64,000 bases of DNA. Source: an uncultured Pseudomonadales bacterium (GTDB taxonomy: Bacteria; Pseudomonadota; Gammaproteobacteria; Pseudomonadales; Azotimanducaceae). This document shows positions 27,720-35,426 of this stretch, piece by piece; position 1 is the stretch's first letter; every line of letters starts with the position of its first letter. The stretch is taken from contig OY282460.1 in NCBI GenBank assembly GCA_958296295.1, forward strand, positions 3,038,001 to 3,102,000, in the 5' to 3' direction. The notes below the pieces were generated by a model. The model was not told the origin of the DNA. It did no database searches and saw nothing but the letters and a program-made list of their open reading frames with translations. A program made the position numbers and the translations under genes.

Positions 27720-27974
27720 TCAGGCCTGTTGGCGTCGGCGGCGTTCCTGTGCGAGGTCGTACTTGGCTTGCAGAGTCATCCAAGTGTCGGCATCGCTCCA
27801 GCCAAGGCGTTCTAGGGAGAGCGCGATGGCAGGCGTGATTCGGTGCTTGCCGTTCAGCACCTTGGACAACGTGGCTCGCGGCAGCGCGAGGCGTTTCGCG
27901 CACTTCGTTACCGTCCAACCCATTGCCTCTAGGTCGTAGCGAATACCGGTGCCCGGGTGGGGTGGGTTCTTCAT
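27720..27974 (-). CDS. HigA-family antitoxin (XRE helix-turn-helix)
   Basis: An 84-residue HigA-type protein: NPPHPGTGIRYDLEAMGWTV, helix-turn-helix AKRLALPRATLSKVLNGKHRI, and the C-terminal GWSDADTWMTLQAKYDLAQ block. HigA binds its own operator and neutralises the HigB mRNA interferase. No HigB-like gene lies next to it; the small frame upstream does not resemble one. AAGGAG precedes the ATG. It may be an orphan that lost its toxin or a stand-alone regulator. Confidence 0.85.
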   Translation of the reverse strand: MKNPPHPGTGIRYDLEAMGWTVTKCAKRLALPRATLSKVLNGKHRITPAIALSLERLGWSDADTWMTLQAKYDLAQERRRRQQA

Positions 27975-28093
27975 ATTGCTCCTTGTGCTGCGGAGTTCTC
28001 CGCTTCGCTGGAAGCGTCCCGGCGAATTCGATCCAGCACGTCCCCCACGCGCTCGCTTGGCCGCAGATCGAGGGTGGTTTGCCGTGTGGTCAC
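27971..28093 (-). CDS. Possible small ORF coupled to higA
   Basis: A 40-codon frame (GTG start at 28093) ending in an ATGA overlap with the higA start. The peptide TTRQTTLDLRPSERVGDVLDRIRRD is charged and could form helices, but matches no toxin family I know. It occupies the place where higB would be expected, so it may be a scrap of a former gene or a leader peptide. Evidence is limited to position and overlap. Confidence 0.25.
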   Translation of the reverse strand: MTTRQTTLDLRPSERVGDVLDRIRRDASSEAENSAAQGAI

Positions 28094-28136
28094 GCGCTTG
28101 AGTGTGCCGGCAAGAGCCTCGCCGAACAAGGGCGCT

Positions 28137-29156
28137 TCACACCCCAAGCCGCTTGTGCATGATGGGGCTGGTGGTGGTGTATTGGAGATGCACCTTCTCG
28201 TCGGGATTGAGCCGCGCTTTGATGGCGAAGGCGGCCAGCGCCGCCTCGTGGAAGCCGGAGAGGATGAGCTTCTTCTTGCCCGGGTAGGTGGCGATGTCCC
28301 CCACCGCGTGGATGCCGGGGATGTTCGTCTCGAAGCGTTCGGTGTCGGTGGTGATCTGGTTCTTTTCGAGCCCCAAGCCCCATTCGGCGATGGGGCCGAG
28401 TTTGGGGGAGAGGCCGAAGAAGACGAGCGCGTGGTCGATGGCCAAGCGGGTGACGGATCGATCCGGATGGCGGATGTGCAAGTGCCACAGCTTGTCGCCT
28501 TCGGTGTCCAAGTCCACGCAGTTGCCCACCAGCAACCGCACCTTGCCGACCGCTTCGAGCTCGCGCATGCGGGCAACGGTGGCCGGCGCGGCGCGGAACT
28601 TGTCGCTGCGATGCACCAGCGTCAGGGATTTCGCTTCCGGCGCCAGCTCCACCGTCCAATCCAAGGCGGAGTCGCCGCCGCCCAGCACGAGCAGATCCTT
28701 GCCGTGGTGGGCGCGGGGGTCGCGCACACGGTAAAACACTTGGCTTTCGACAAAGGAATCCACACCGGCTACGCGCAGGGGCATGGGCTGGAACGAGCCC
28801 ACGCCGCCGGCGATCACGATGGCGCGGGTGACGAACACCTCGCCGCGGCTGGTGGCCACGCGGAACGTCTGGTCATCCTGCCGCGCCACGTCGGTGACTT
28901 GGCTCTCCAAGTGGAACTTCGCGTCGAACGGCTTGATCTGCTCCAAGAGGCGATTCACCAAATCTTGCGCGTCGCAAACCACGATGCCGGGAATGTCGTA
29001 GATGGGCTTGTCCGGGTAGAGCTCGGCGCACTGGCCGCCGGGCGCGGGAAGCGCGTCCACCACATGCGCCTTGATGCCGAGCAGGCCGAGCTCGAACACT
29101 TGGAACAGGCCACAGGGCCCGGCACCGACGATCACCACGTCCGTCTTGACGGTCAC
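28137..29156 (-). CDS. Thioredoxin reductase-like ferredoxin-NADP+ reductase
   Basis: A 339-residue flavoenzyme of the TrxR-like FNR group (EC 1.18.1.2), moving electrons between NADPH and ferredoxin. The FAD motif VVIVGAGPCGLF (7-18), the PGGQCAELYPDKPIYDIPG block typical of this group, the NADPH motif LVLGGGDSALDW, and the C-terminal HAVGDIATYPGKKKLI are all present. The CxxC redox pair of true thioredoxin reductases is absent, which separates the two. Its ATG overlaps the cysNC stop (ATGA), so it is made with the sulfate-activation enzymes. It probably supplies reduced ferredoxin to sulfite reduction or a similar step. Confidence 0.9.
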   Translation of the reverse strand: MTVKTDVVIVGAGPCGLFQVFELGLLGIKAHVVDALPAPGGQCAELYPDKPIYDIPGIVVCDAQDLVNRLLEQIKPFDAKFHLESQVTDVARQDDQTFRVATSRGEVFVTRAIVIAGGVGSFQPMPLRVAGVDSFVESQVFYRVRDPRAHHGKDLLVLGGGDSALDWTVELAPEAKSLTLVHRSDKFRAAPATVARMRELEAVGKVRLLVGNCVDLDTEGDKLWHLHIRHPDRSVTRLAIDHALVFFGLSPKLGPIAEWGLGLEKNQITTDTERFETNIPGIHAVGDIATYPGKKKLILSGFHEAALAAFAIKARLNPDEKVHLQYTTTSPIMHKRLGV

Positions 29157-31126
29157 GCTTCGCCTCCGCGGGGGCTCTTTTCTTCAGGGACAGCGGCGGC
29201 CAACAAGAAGCCTCGCTCGCGCAGCAAGGCGACGATGCGTTCGGCGCAAGCGTCGATGCCGACGGCGTCCGTCGGGAGCACCAGGTCCGGCGCGGCCGGC
29301 GGCTCGAAAGGCGCGCTCACGCCGGGCAGATGCGCCTCGCCGCGGGCCGCGGCGGCGTAGATGCCGGCGTCGTCGCGGCCCCGCAGCACGTCCAAGGGCG
29401 CAGTGAGGAAGACCTCGAGAAAACGCTCGTCGCCAACGGTGGCGCGGGCGCGTTCGCGCACCTCTTCCTCCGGCGCGACGAAGGCGGTGAGGCAGATGAG
29501 GCCGGCGTCGTTCATCAACCGCGCCGTTTCGGCGGCGCGGCGAATGTTCTCCGAGCGTTCGCCGGCGGAGAAGCCGAGATCGCGGCTCATGCCCAAGCGG
29601 AAGGTCTGGCCGTCCAGCACCGTGGCCAAGCGCCCCTCGTCGAACAGGCGACGCTCCACGGCGTGGGCGATGGCGGTCTTGCCGGACTTGGCGAGGCCCG
29701 TCAGCAGCACCGTCGCCGGCCGCTGGCCAAGGCGGGCCTCGCGCTCGGCCTCGGCGACCGCGCTGGCGGTGGCGCGCAAGTCCCCGTGGGGACGCTCTTT
29801 CCAAGCGTCCCGGGCGCCGCTCGGCGCGAGCGCCATGCCCGCCGCCACGGTGGCGTTGCTGGCGCGGTCGATGAGAATGAACGCGCCGAGGTTCCGGTTC
29901 ACGGCATAGGCGTCGAAAACGATGGGCTCGGCCAACGCCAGCTCCACGCGGCCGATCTCGTTCAGGCGCAAACCGTCGGCCGGCACCTGCTCCAAGGTGT
30001 TCACGTTCACGCCGTGGCGGATGGTCGCGACATGGCCCACCACTTGGCCCGCGCATTGTTTCACCAAATAGCGGCGCCCGGGCGCGAGCGGCGTCTCGCT
30101 CATCCACACCAGCATGGCGTCCACGCGGTCCGCGATGTGCGGCAAGGCGCCCGGGGCGGCGAGCATGTCGCCGCGGCTCACGTCCAAGGCGTCGGTCAAG
30201 GTCAGGGTCACCGCCATCGGCGCGAACGCCTCGTCCAGATCGCCGTGCGCGGCGACCACGCGCTGCACCGTAGTGGTTTTTCCCGACGGCAACACCGTCA
30301 CCGGGTCGCCGGGCCGGACGACGCCGCCGGCCACCGTGCCGCTGTAGCCGCGAAAGCCCGCGTCCGGCCGGTTCACCAGCTGCACCGGCAGGCGAAAGTG
30401 CTCCACCGCCTTGTCGGCGCCCACGTGGAGGTTCTCCAAGAGATGCAGCAACGTCGCGCCGCGATACCACGGCATGTTCGCGGACTGCTCCACCACGTTG
30501 TCGCCGCGCAAGGCGGAAAGCGGGATGACGTGCAGATCGTCCACGGCCAGGCGCGACGCGAAGGCGTGGTAGTCGGCGCGGATGGCGTCGAACACGTCCT
30601 CGGCGAAACCCGCCGCGTCCATCTTGTTCACGGCCACGACGAGGTGGCGGATGCCAAGCAGGTGGGCGATGAAAGTGTGGCGCCGGGTTTGCGGCAGCAC
30701 GCCTTTTTCCGCGTCGATGAGGATTACCGCCACTTGGCAATTGGAGGCGCCGGTGGCCATGTTGCGCGTGTATTGCTCGTGGCCCGGCGTGTCGGCGATG
30801 ATGAACTTGCGCTTGGCGGTGGAAAAGTAGCGGTACGCCACGTCGATAGTGATGCCTTGCTCGCGCTCCGTCTGCAGGCCGTCCACCAGCAGGGCCAAAT
30901 CCACGCCGTCACGCTGGGTGCCGACGGTCTTGCTGTCGCGGCGCACGGCGGCGAGCTGGTCTTCGTAGATCATGCGCGTGTCGTGCAGCAGGCGTCCGAT
31001 GAGCGTGCTCTTGCCGTCGTCCACGCTGCCGCAGGTGAGGAAACTCAGCAGCTCCTTGCGCTCGTGCCGTTCCAGATAGGCGTGGATGTCTTGGCCGAGG
31101 CCGAGCGCAGGGGCGGTTGCCGCCAC
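29153..31126 (-). CDS. cysNC: Bifunctional sulfate adenylyltransferase large subunit / APS kinase
   Basis: A 657-residue fusion. Residues ~1-440 are CysN, a GTPase that drives ATP sulfurylase: G1 GSVDDGKSTL, G3 DTPGHEQY, G4 NKMD. Residues ~460-657 are CysC, which phosphorylates APS to PAPS; its P-loop reads GLAKSGKTAIA in place of the usual GLSGSGKST, a small change that keeps the lysine. The GTG start shares one base with the cysD stop (TAGTG). The CysN part partners CysD as the heterodimeric sulfurylase of assimilatory sulfate activation. Confidence 0.95.
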   Translation of the reverse strand: MAATAPALGLGQDIHAYLERHERKELLSFLTCGSVDDGKSTLIGRLLHDTRMIYEDQLAAVRRDSKTVGTQRDGVDLALLVDGLQTEREQGITIDVAYRYFSTAKRKFIIADTPGHEQYTRNMATGASNCQVAVILIDAEKGVLPQTRRHTFIAHLLGIRHLVVAVNKMDAAGFAEDVFDAIRADYHAFASRLAVDDLHVIPLSALRGDNVVEQSANMPWYRGATLLHLLENLHVGADKAVEHFRLPVQLVNRPDAGFRGYSGTVAGGVVRPGDPVTVLPSGKTTTVQRVVAAHGDLDEAFAPMAVTLTLTDALDVSRGDMLAAPGALPHIADRVDAMLVWMSETPLAPGRRYLVKQCAGQVVGHVATIRHGVNVNTLEQVPADGLRLNEIGRVELALAEPIVFDAYAVNRNLGAFILIDRASNATVAAGMALAPSGARDAWKERPHGDLRATASAVAEAEREARLGQRPATVLLTGLAKSGKTAIAHAVERRLFDEGRLATVLDGQTFRLGMSRDLGFSAGERSENIRRAAETARLMNDAGLICLTAFVAPEEEVRERARATVGDERFLEVFLTAPLDVLRGRDDAGIYAAAARGEAHLPGVSAPFEPPAAPDLVLPTDAVGIDACAERIVALLRERGFLLAAAVPEEKSPRGGEA

Positions 31127-32034
31127 TAGAAATACCCTTCGCGCTTCTTTCGCTCCATCGAGCCGCTCACGTCGTGATCGATGAGGCGGCCTTGGCGCTC
31201 CGAGTATTTGGCCACCAGCATCTCCTCGATGATGCCGGGCACCGTGGTGGCGGTGGATTCGATGGCGCCGGACAGCGGGTAGCAGCCGAGGGTGCGAAAG
31301 CGCACCGAGCGGGTTTCCGGGCATTCGCCCTGGGCGAGCGGCAAGCGGTCGTCGTCCACCATGATGAGCATGCCGTCGCGCTCCACCACCGGGCGCATGG
31401 CGGCCAAGTAGAGCGGCACGATGTCGATGTTCTGCAAGTGGATGTATTGCCAAACGTCCAGTTCGGTCCAGTTGGAGAGCGGAAAGACGCGCACCTCCTC
31501 GCCCGGATTGACGTGGCCGTTGTAGAGGTTCCAAAGCTCCGGCCGCTGGTTCTTCGGATCCCAGCGGTGGTGGCTGTCGCGCACGGAAAACACGCGCTCT
31601 TTGGCGCGCGACGCCTCTTCGTCCCGCCGGGCGCCGCCGAGGCAGGCGTCGAACCGGTACTCGTCCAGGGCCGCCTTCAGGGCTTCGGTTTTCATGATGT
31701 CCGTGTACTTGCGGCTGCCGTGGGTGAACGGCGTGACGCCGGCGGCGCGGCCCTCCTCATTGGTGTACACGATGAGATCGAGCTTGAGTTCCCGGGCGAC
31801 GCGGTCGCGAAAGGTGATCATGTCGCGGAACTTCCAAGTCGTGTCCACGTGCAGCAGCGGAAACGGCAGCGGGCCGGGATGGAAGGCCTTGCGGGCCAGC
31901 TGGAGGAGCACCGAGGAGTCCTTGCCGATGGAGTAGAGCAGCACCGGGCGCTCGAACTGGGCCACCACCTCGCGGATGATGTGAATGCTCTCGGCCTCGA
32001 GTTTCTCAAGGTGCGTGAGGGCGGGTGCGGGCAT
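31126..32034 (-). CDS. cysD: Sulfate adenylyltransferase small subunit
   Basis: The 302-residue catalytic subunit of ATP sulfurylase, making APS from sulfate and ATP. It has the E. coli CysD length and the PAPS-reductase-type fold with the PP-loop in [19 protein letters not shown], then [30 protein letters not shown] and [14 protein letters not shown]. The ATG at 32034 is the family start. It is the first gene of the cysD-cysNC-FNR operon, and a good promoter is seen just upstream. Confidence 0.96.
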   Translation of the reverse strand: MPAPALTHLEKLEAESIHIIREVVAQFERPVLLYSIGKDSSVLLQLARKAFHPGPLPFPLLHVDTTWKFRDMITFRDRVARELKLDLIVYTNEEGRAAGVTPFTHGSRKYTDIMKTEALKAALDEYRFDACLGGARRDEEASRAKERVFSVRDSHHRWDPKNQRPELWNLYNGHVNPGEEVRVFPLSNWTELDVWQYIHLQNIDIVPLYLAAMRPVVERDGMLIMVDDDRLPLAQGECPETRSVRFRTLGCYPLSGAIESTATTVPGIIEEMLVAKYSERQGRLIDHDVSGSMERKKREGYF

Positions 32035-32073
32035 TGGCAAGGGGCCTTGCGGGATGGGTGACGACGCGGCGCC

Positions 32074-32102
32074 AGTATCGGGCCGCCCGCGGCGGCAGTC
32101 AA
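32074..32102 (-). promoter_or_regulatory. Candidate sigma-70 promoter of cysD
   Basis: On the minus strand, TTGACT and GATACT are separated by exactly 17 bases, with the -10 element 40 bases before the cysD ATG. No CysB site could be judged by eye. Confidence 0.5.
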
Positions 32103-32153
32103 ACCGGGGCAGTAGTGGGGATGCGCGAATCAACGTCACCGGCTGAACGGTTG

Positions 32154-32957
32154 CTATGCCAAAGCCGCTCGCCGCATTGCCGTGGCGAAGTCCGCTGCGA
32201 GAGCCGCCATTGAGGGGTGCCGGTGTGCAGGATCGTCGGCACAGGCGGTGGCCGCCACGTCCGCCGCGATGTCACCAAGGAAGATCGTCATCGTTCGTCC
32301 AAGCGCGAAAACGGTCGTGCGCTCGTCGATCCATCGCCCCTTGTCGAACTCCTCGGGCGCCATGTAGCGGGTTGAGCCGAACATCCGCCCCATCGTGTTC
32401 CGGTAAGCACCGAGGCGATAGTGGTCGAGATCGAACACGCGGATGCGCTGGCGGGCGAAATCGTAGATCAGGCAGCCGTCGTAGAAGTCGCCAGTCACCC
32501 AGCCTTTGGCGGCGAGCGCGACGTGCAGATCGATCAGCACACGCACCACGGCAACTCGTTCGTCCAAGGGCAGATCCAGGAAGCGCCGCCACGCCGTGGC
32601 GGGTTTGGCGCGCTCTTCGCGCTTGGCATGGAGGTGTTCGCCCTCCGCCCACTGGTAGACGAGCGCGCGCCCCCACGCGCACTCGCAGGACTGGACGAGG
32701 CGCGTCAGCGCGTGATGGGAGACGCTCTGCGCCAACCGTTGGGCATTGGCAAGCAGGGCGACACGATCGGCATGGGCCAGTGGCAGCCCTCGTGCCGCAG
32801 GAGAGCCCGCGGTTTTGACGAAGTAGCGATTGCCGCCAGCTTCGACGCCGAACGAAACGTTGCCCGAGTCCTGGCTGTCGAAACAGGCGAAGACACGCCC
32901 CGCGGACTCGAGCCAAGCGCGCGGCTCGATGTCGGGTCGGTGCGGCATGGGCAGCAT
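32154..32957 (-). CDS. Small protein kinase-like protein
   Basis: A 267-residue protein with the outline of a eukaryotic-type kinase. A lysine in NRYFVKTAG may be the ATP-binding one, [16 protein letters not shown] stands at the catalytic loop, [13 protein letters not shown] at the DFG position (DLD), and [11 protein letters not shown] at the APE motif. The catalytic loop lacks the usual asparagine (cysteine there), so activity may be weak or changed. It is the last gene of the 35.4-32.1 kb minus-strand accessory group, 28 bases after the AAA+ gene, and may act with it. Confidence 0.7.
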   Translation of the reverse strand: MLPMPHRPDIEPRAWLESAGRVFACFDSQDSGNVSFGVEAGGNRYFVKTAGSPAARGLPLAHADRVALLANAQRLAQSVSHHALTRLVQSCECAWGRALVYQWAEGEHLHAKREERAKPATAWRRFLDLPLDERVAVVRVLIDLHVALAAKGWVTGDFYDGCLIYDFARQRIRVFDLDHYRLGAYRNTMGRMFGSTRYMAPEEFDKGRWIDERTTVFALGRTMTIFLGDIAADVAATACADDPAHRHPSMAALAADFATAMRRAALA

Positions 32958-32985
32958 GGCCTTCCCCGCGATTGCGAAAACGCCG

Positions 32986-34065
32986 TCAGCGCGCGGCGAG
33001 CAGCGCGGCCATGTGTTTGTGGAACGAAGGGATGCCGAAGCTCACGTCTCCTCGCTTGCCGTGCGTGAGAACGCCGTGCGCTATGGCGTCCTCCACCGCG
33101 GACTTCCCGTCCATCCCGGCGTCGTCGACGGCGTCGATGGCGGCGCGTTTCGACAAGATCGGCGAGTTGTGTTTCCGCATATGTTCGATGACGGGAAGCA
33201 CGCGATCGTAGCCGTCCGGCATAGTCTCCAACCGCGTGTCGTAGTAGGCGCCGCGCGAGGCGTCGCCCTTGGCGACAACGCGGGCCAGCACGCCGCGGGC
33301 GGCCCAGCCGCGTTCGTTGTCGACCATGTCGAGAGCCGCGGAAAGGTAGCAGTTGACGTGCTGCGGGAAGTCGTGCGACGCCTGGGCGAGCCGCTCGACG
33401 ACGTGGTCGGGCGCCTCGCGGTCCAGAGCCGCCAAGCCTTCGGCGATCGCCTCGCGGGTGTCTTCCCGGCGCAGCGGGCCGAGTTGGATGCCGCGGGACA
33501 CGCGGGAGACGCCGTGCCGCGACAAGACGCTGCGCGTGTGCTGCAACCCGACGCCCACCACGAGGATGGGGCATTCGTGCAGCCCCTGGTGCAGGTCGCG
33601 CAGCAGCTTGGCCTGTTGCTGCTCCAGAGTCTGCAACTCGTCGATCACCAGCACCAGCGCTTTGCCGTCCTTGCCATCCCACAGGCCCTCCGCCTTCGAC
33701 TGGCGCAGCATCGACGCGAATCCGATGCCGACATTGCCGCCCACGGGCCGCGGATCGACGTCCGCGATCCTCTTGAAGCCCGTTTCGCGCCCGATGGCCT
33801 TCCCAATGTTCAGGAACAGATGGAACGCGCTGTCCAGCTCCGAAGGGCCGCCCACGATCGCAGCGGCGCCGCAAGATCCGGCGAACACCCTCGCCAGCGC
33901 GGTCTTCCCGACGCCGGGCACGCCGGTGACCAGCGCCAGCCCGTCGCTGGCGTCTCCGGTCTCCACGACCATGGCGAGCCGCTGTTTCAAGTGGTCCAGT
34001 TCGTCCACACGTCCCGCGAAATGGGGCGGGAGGCCGCGCTCCGTTCTTAGTAAGGGCCGTGTCAT
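32986..34065 (-). CDS. AAA+ ATPase, ORC/TniB/MuB-like
   Basis: A 359-residue ATPase with Walker A VTGVPGVGKTALAR (about 47-60), Walker B VLVIDELQTLEQQQ (about 140-150), and a C-terminal region (about 290-359) that looks like a winged helix (SKRAAIDAVDDAGMDGKSAVEDAI). The layout, an AAA module beginning FAGRVDELDHLKQRL plus a DNA-binding tail, is that of ORC/Cdc6-like, TniB-like and ExeA-like proteins found in mobile elements. It lies between a small membrane-protein gene and a kinase gene on the same strand. Confidence 0.75.
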   Translation of the reverse strand: MTRPLLRTERGLPPHFAGRVDELDHLKQRLAMVVETGDASDGLALVTGVPGVGKTALARVFAGSCGAAAIVGGPSELDSAFHLFLNIGKAIGRETGFKRIADVDPRPVGGNVGIGFASMLRQSKAEGLWDGKDGKALVLVIDELQTLEQQQAKLLRDLHQGLHECPILVVGVGLQHTRSVLSRHGVSRVSRGIQLGPLRREDTREAIAEGLAALDREAPDHVVERLAQASHDFPQHVNCYLSAALDMVDNERGWAARGVLARVVAKGDASRGAYYDTRLETMPDGYDRVLPVIEHMRKHNSPILSKRAAIDAVDDAGMDGKSAVEDAIAHGVLTHGKRGDVSFGIPSFHKHMAALLAAR

Positions 34066-34170
34066 GGTGGTGGCTCCGGCGCTCCGACGTTCATCAGACG
34101 CCGCGGAACGCGGATCGCCCGGCTCGTACTCGACCCTGTGCGGACCATGTGGTCGGCGGCGGGAAGAGTT

Positions 34171-34674
34171 TCAGCCGTGCCAGCGCTTCCTATCGCCCCA
34201 GACCGCACCGCCATCGGCCGCCGGCACGTCGCCTTGACGAACGAGCGGTCCACGCTTTCTCGACGCCGCTTCCCGCCGTCTGGCGCATGGAGGTGCGCGA
34301 TCTAGCCGCATGGCTCGGTGACGCGCGACGGCTGTTAGAACGTCGCGGATGATCTCGACGATGATCGTGACCGGCACCACCAAGACGGGCATGAGAACCA
34401 GCCAAATGAGGAAGACGGTGACGGACGCGGCGGCCGTCGGCTCCAACCCGATCGGCCCGAACGCGAGCCAGAAGGCCGCCACGGCGGACACCAGCGGCGT
34501 GGCCCACTCGCCCAAGCGGTCGGCGACGGGGATGGATTCGGGGGGCATGGCGCTGGGCGTGGTCGTCGGCGGCACGAGCGCGACACCTACCACAGGACGA
34601 TGGGCGCGGCGGGCGACGCCGCGAACCGCGCGAAGCGCGAAGGGCTCTCGGGGAGCGCTGGGGGCGCGTGACAT
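34171..34674 (-). CDS. Small membrane protein of an accessory module, unknown function
   Basis: Up to 167 residues from the ATG at 34674; an internal ATG at 34548 would give about 125. Two membrane segments are clear, PLVSAVAAFWLAFGPIGL and SVTVFLIWLVLMPVLVVPV, followed by a basic tail. It could be a holin-like or sensor protein, but no family is recognised. It sits between the 112-residue hypothetical gene and the AAA+ gene, in the same direction. Confidence 0.45.
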   Translation of the reverse strand: MSRAPSAPREPFALRAVRGVARRAHRPVVGVALVPPTTTPSAMPPESIPVADRLGEWATPLVSAVAAFWLAFGPIGLEPTAAASVTVFLIWLVLMPVLVVPVTIIVEIIRDVLTAVARHRAMRLDRAPPCARRREAASRKRGPLVRQGDVPAADGGAVWGDRKRWHG

Positions 34675-34712
34675 CGCGCTGGGGATGCTGTTCCGGTTCG
34701 ACCCGCCCTGAC

Positions 34713-35051
34713 TCAGGCCCACGTCCCCGGCGTCGAGACCGCGACTTCGGCCGGCGGGGTGGGGGACACCCCGCGCAGCGCGGCGGGCAGCCCGTCCGGG
34801 TCCCAGCAGATGTTGCCGAGCTGGAACCGCAGCACCAGCAGGAAGTCGGCGGGATCGCGCCACGGATCGTCCAGCCGCCAAGCGCACGCCACGTCGTTTA
34901 TCCACCCGTCGCCGGCCGCCAGGCGGTCGATCCAGTCGCGCAGGCCGTCCACGCAGGAGTGGTCGCCGGCGAGCGTCCGGGCCTCCGGGTCCCATTCGAT
35001 GGCGCGCGGCGCCCAGCCGCGCTGGTCGTCGGGCATCACGATGCGGTGCAT
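34713..35051 (-). CDS. Hypothetical protein, 112 residues
   Basis: Begins MHRIVMPDDQRGWAPRAIEW and contains many Trp and Asp residues (DGLRDWIDRLAAGDGWINDV, AWRLDDPWRDPADFLLVLRF). No domain recognised. Its start overlaps the end of the Mor-like gene by 16 bases, so the two are translationally linked. The composition (acidic, Trp-rich) is far from random GC-rich frames, which supports a real gene. Confidence 0.5.
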   Translation of the reverse strand: MHRIVMPDDQRGWAPRAIEWDPEARTLAGDHSCVDGLRDWIDRLAAGDGWINDVACAWRLDDPWRDPADFLLVLRFQLGNICWDPDGLPAALRGVSPTPPAEVAVSTPGTWA

Positions 35052-35389
35052 GGTCGCTCCTCCTCCCCGCGGGCCGCGGCCATGATGCGCCTGATCTGCC
35101 GTTTCGACAACCCGTGCCGTTCGGCCAGCTGCCGCGTCGAGAGCCGCCCCGCCTGCGCCGCGATGCGGCCGTCCCGGTCGCGCCGGGCGTAGGCCGCGCC
35201 CACCGCCGCCGCCGACGGCAGGCTCGGCCGCATCGCGCCGCAGCACGCCGCGTCGCACACCGCCGCCACCACCAGGCGCACCGACCGCTCGCCCGGCCCC
35301 ACCGCGTCCGTCTCCGCCTGCAGCCGCCGCACCGCCGCCTTGATGGCCGCCGCCGTCACGTCGGCGACAGGTGGGCACCCGCCCGTCAT
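35036..35389 (-). CDS. Mor-like helix-turn-helix regulator
   Basis: A 117-residue protein (ATG at 35389, GAGG ten bases upstream). The C-terminal third, AGRLSTRQLAERHGLSKRQI then RRIMAAAR, is the helix-turn-helix of the phage Mu Mor/C activator group, in which a dimerisation half precedes LA-x-(R/K)-YGLS-x-RQ. The upstream half is Ala/Val rich and cysteine-containing (VCDAACCGAM). It heads the minus-strand accessory group and starts about 40 bases after the gatB stop. Mor proteins switch on Mu middle genes; here it may control the genes downstream of it. Confidence 0.55.
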   Translation of the reverse strand: MTGGCPPVADVTAAAIKAAVRRLQAETDAVGPGERSVRLVVAAVCDAACCGAMRPSLPSAAAVGAAYARRDRDGRIAAQAGRLSTRQLAERHGLSKRQIRRIMAAARGEEERPCTAS

Positions 35390-35426
35390 CCAGCGCGCCT
35401 CGGATGGTGGCCTTTTCAAGCAAGGA

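Noticed and set aside
28137..29156. Thioredoxin reductase
   Set aside because: The CxxC redox pair is missing and the GGQCAELYPDKPIYDIPG block is that of TrxR-like ferredoxin-NADP reductases.
34171..35389. Complete Mu-like prophage
   Set aside because: Only a Mor-like regulator and an AAA+ protein fit; no transposase A, head, tail or lysis genes are present.
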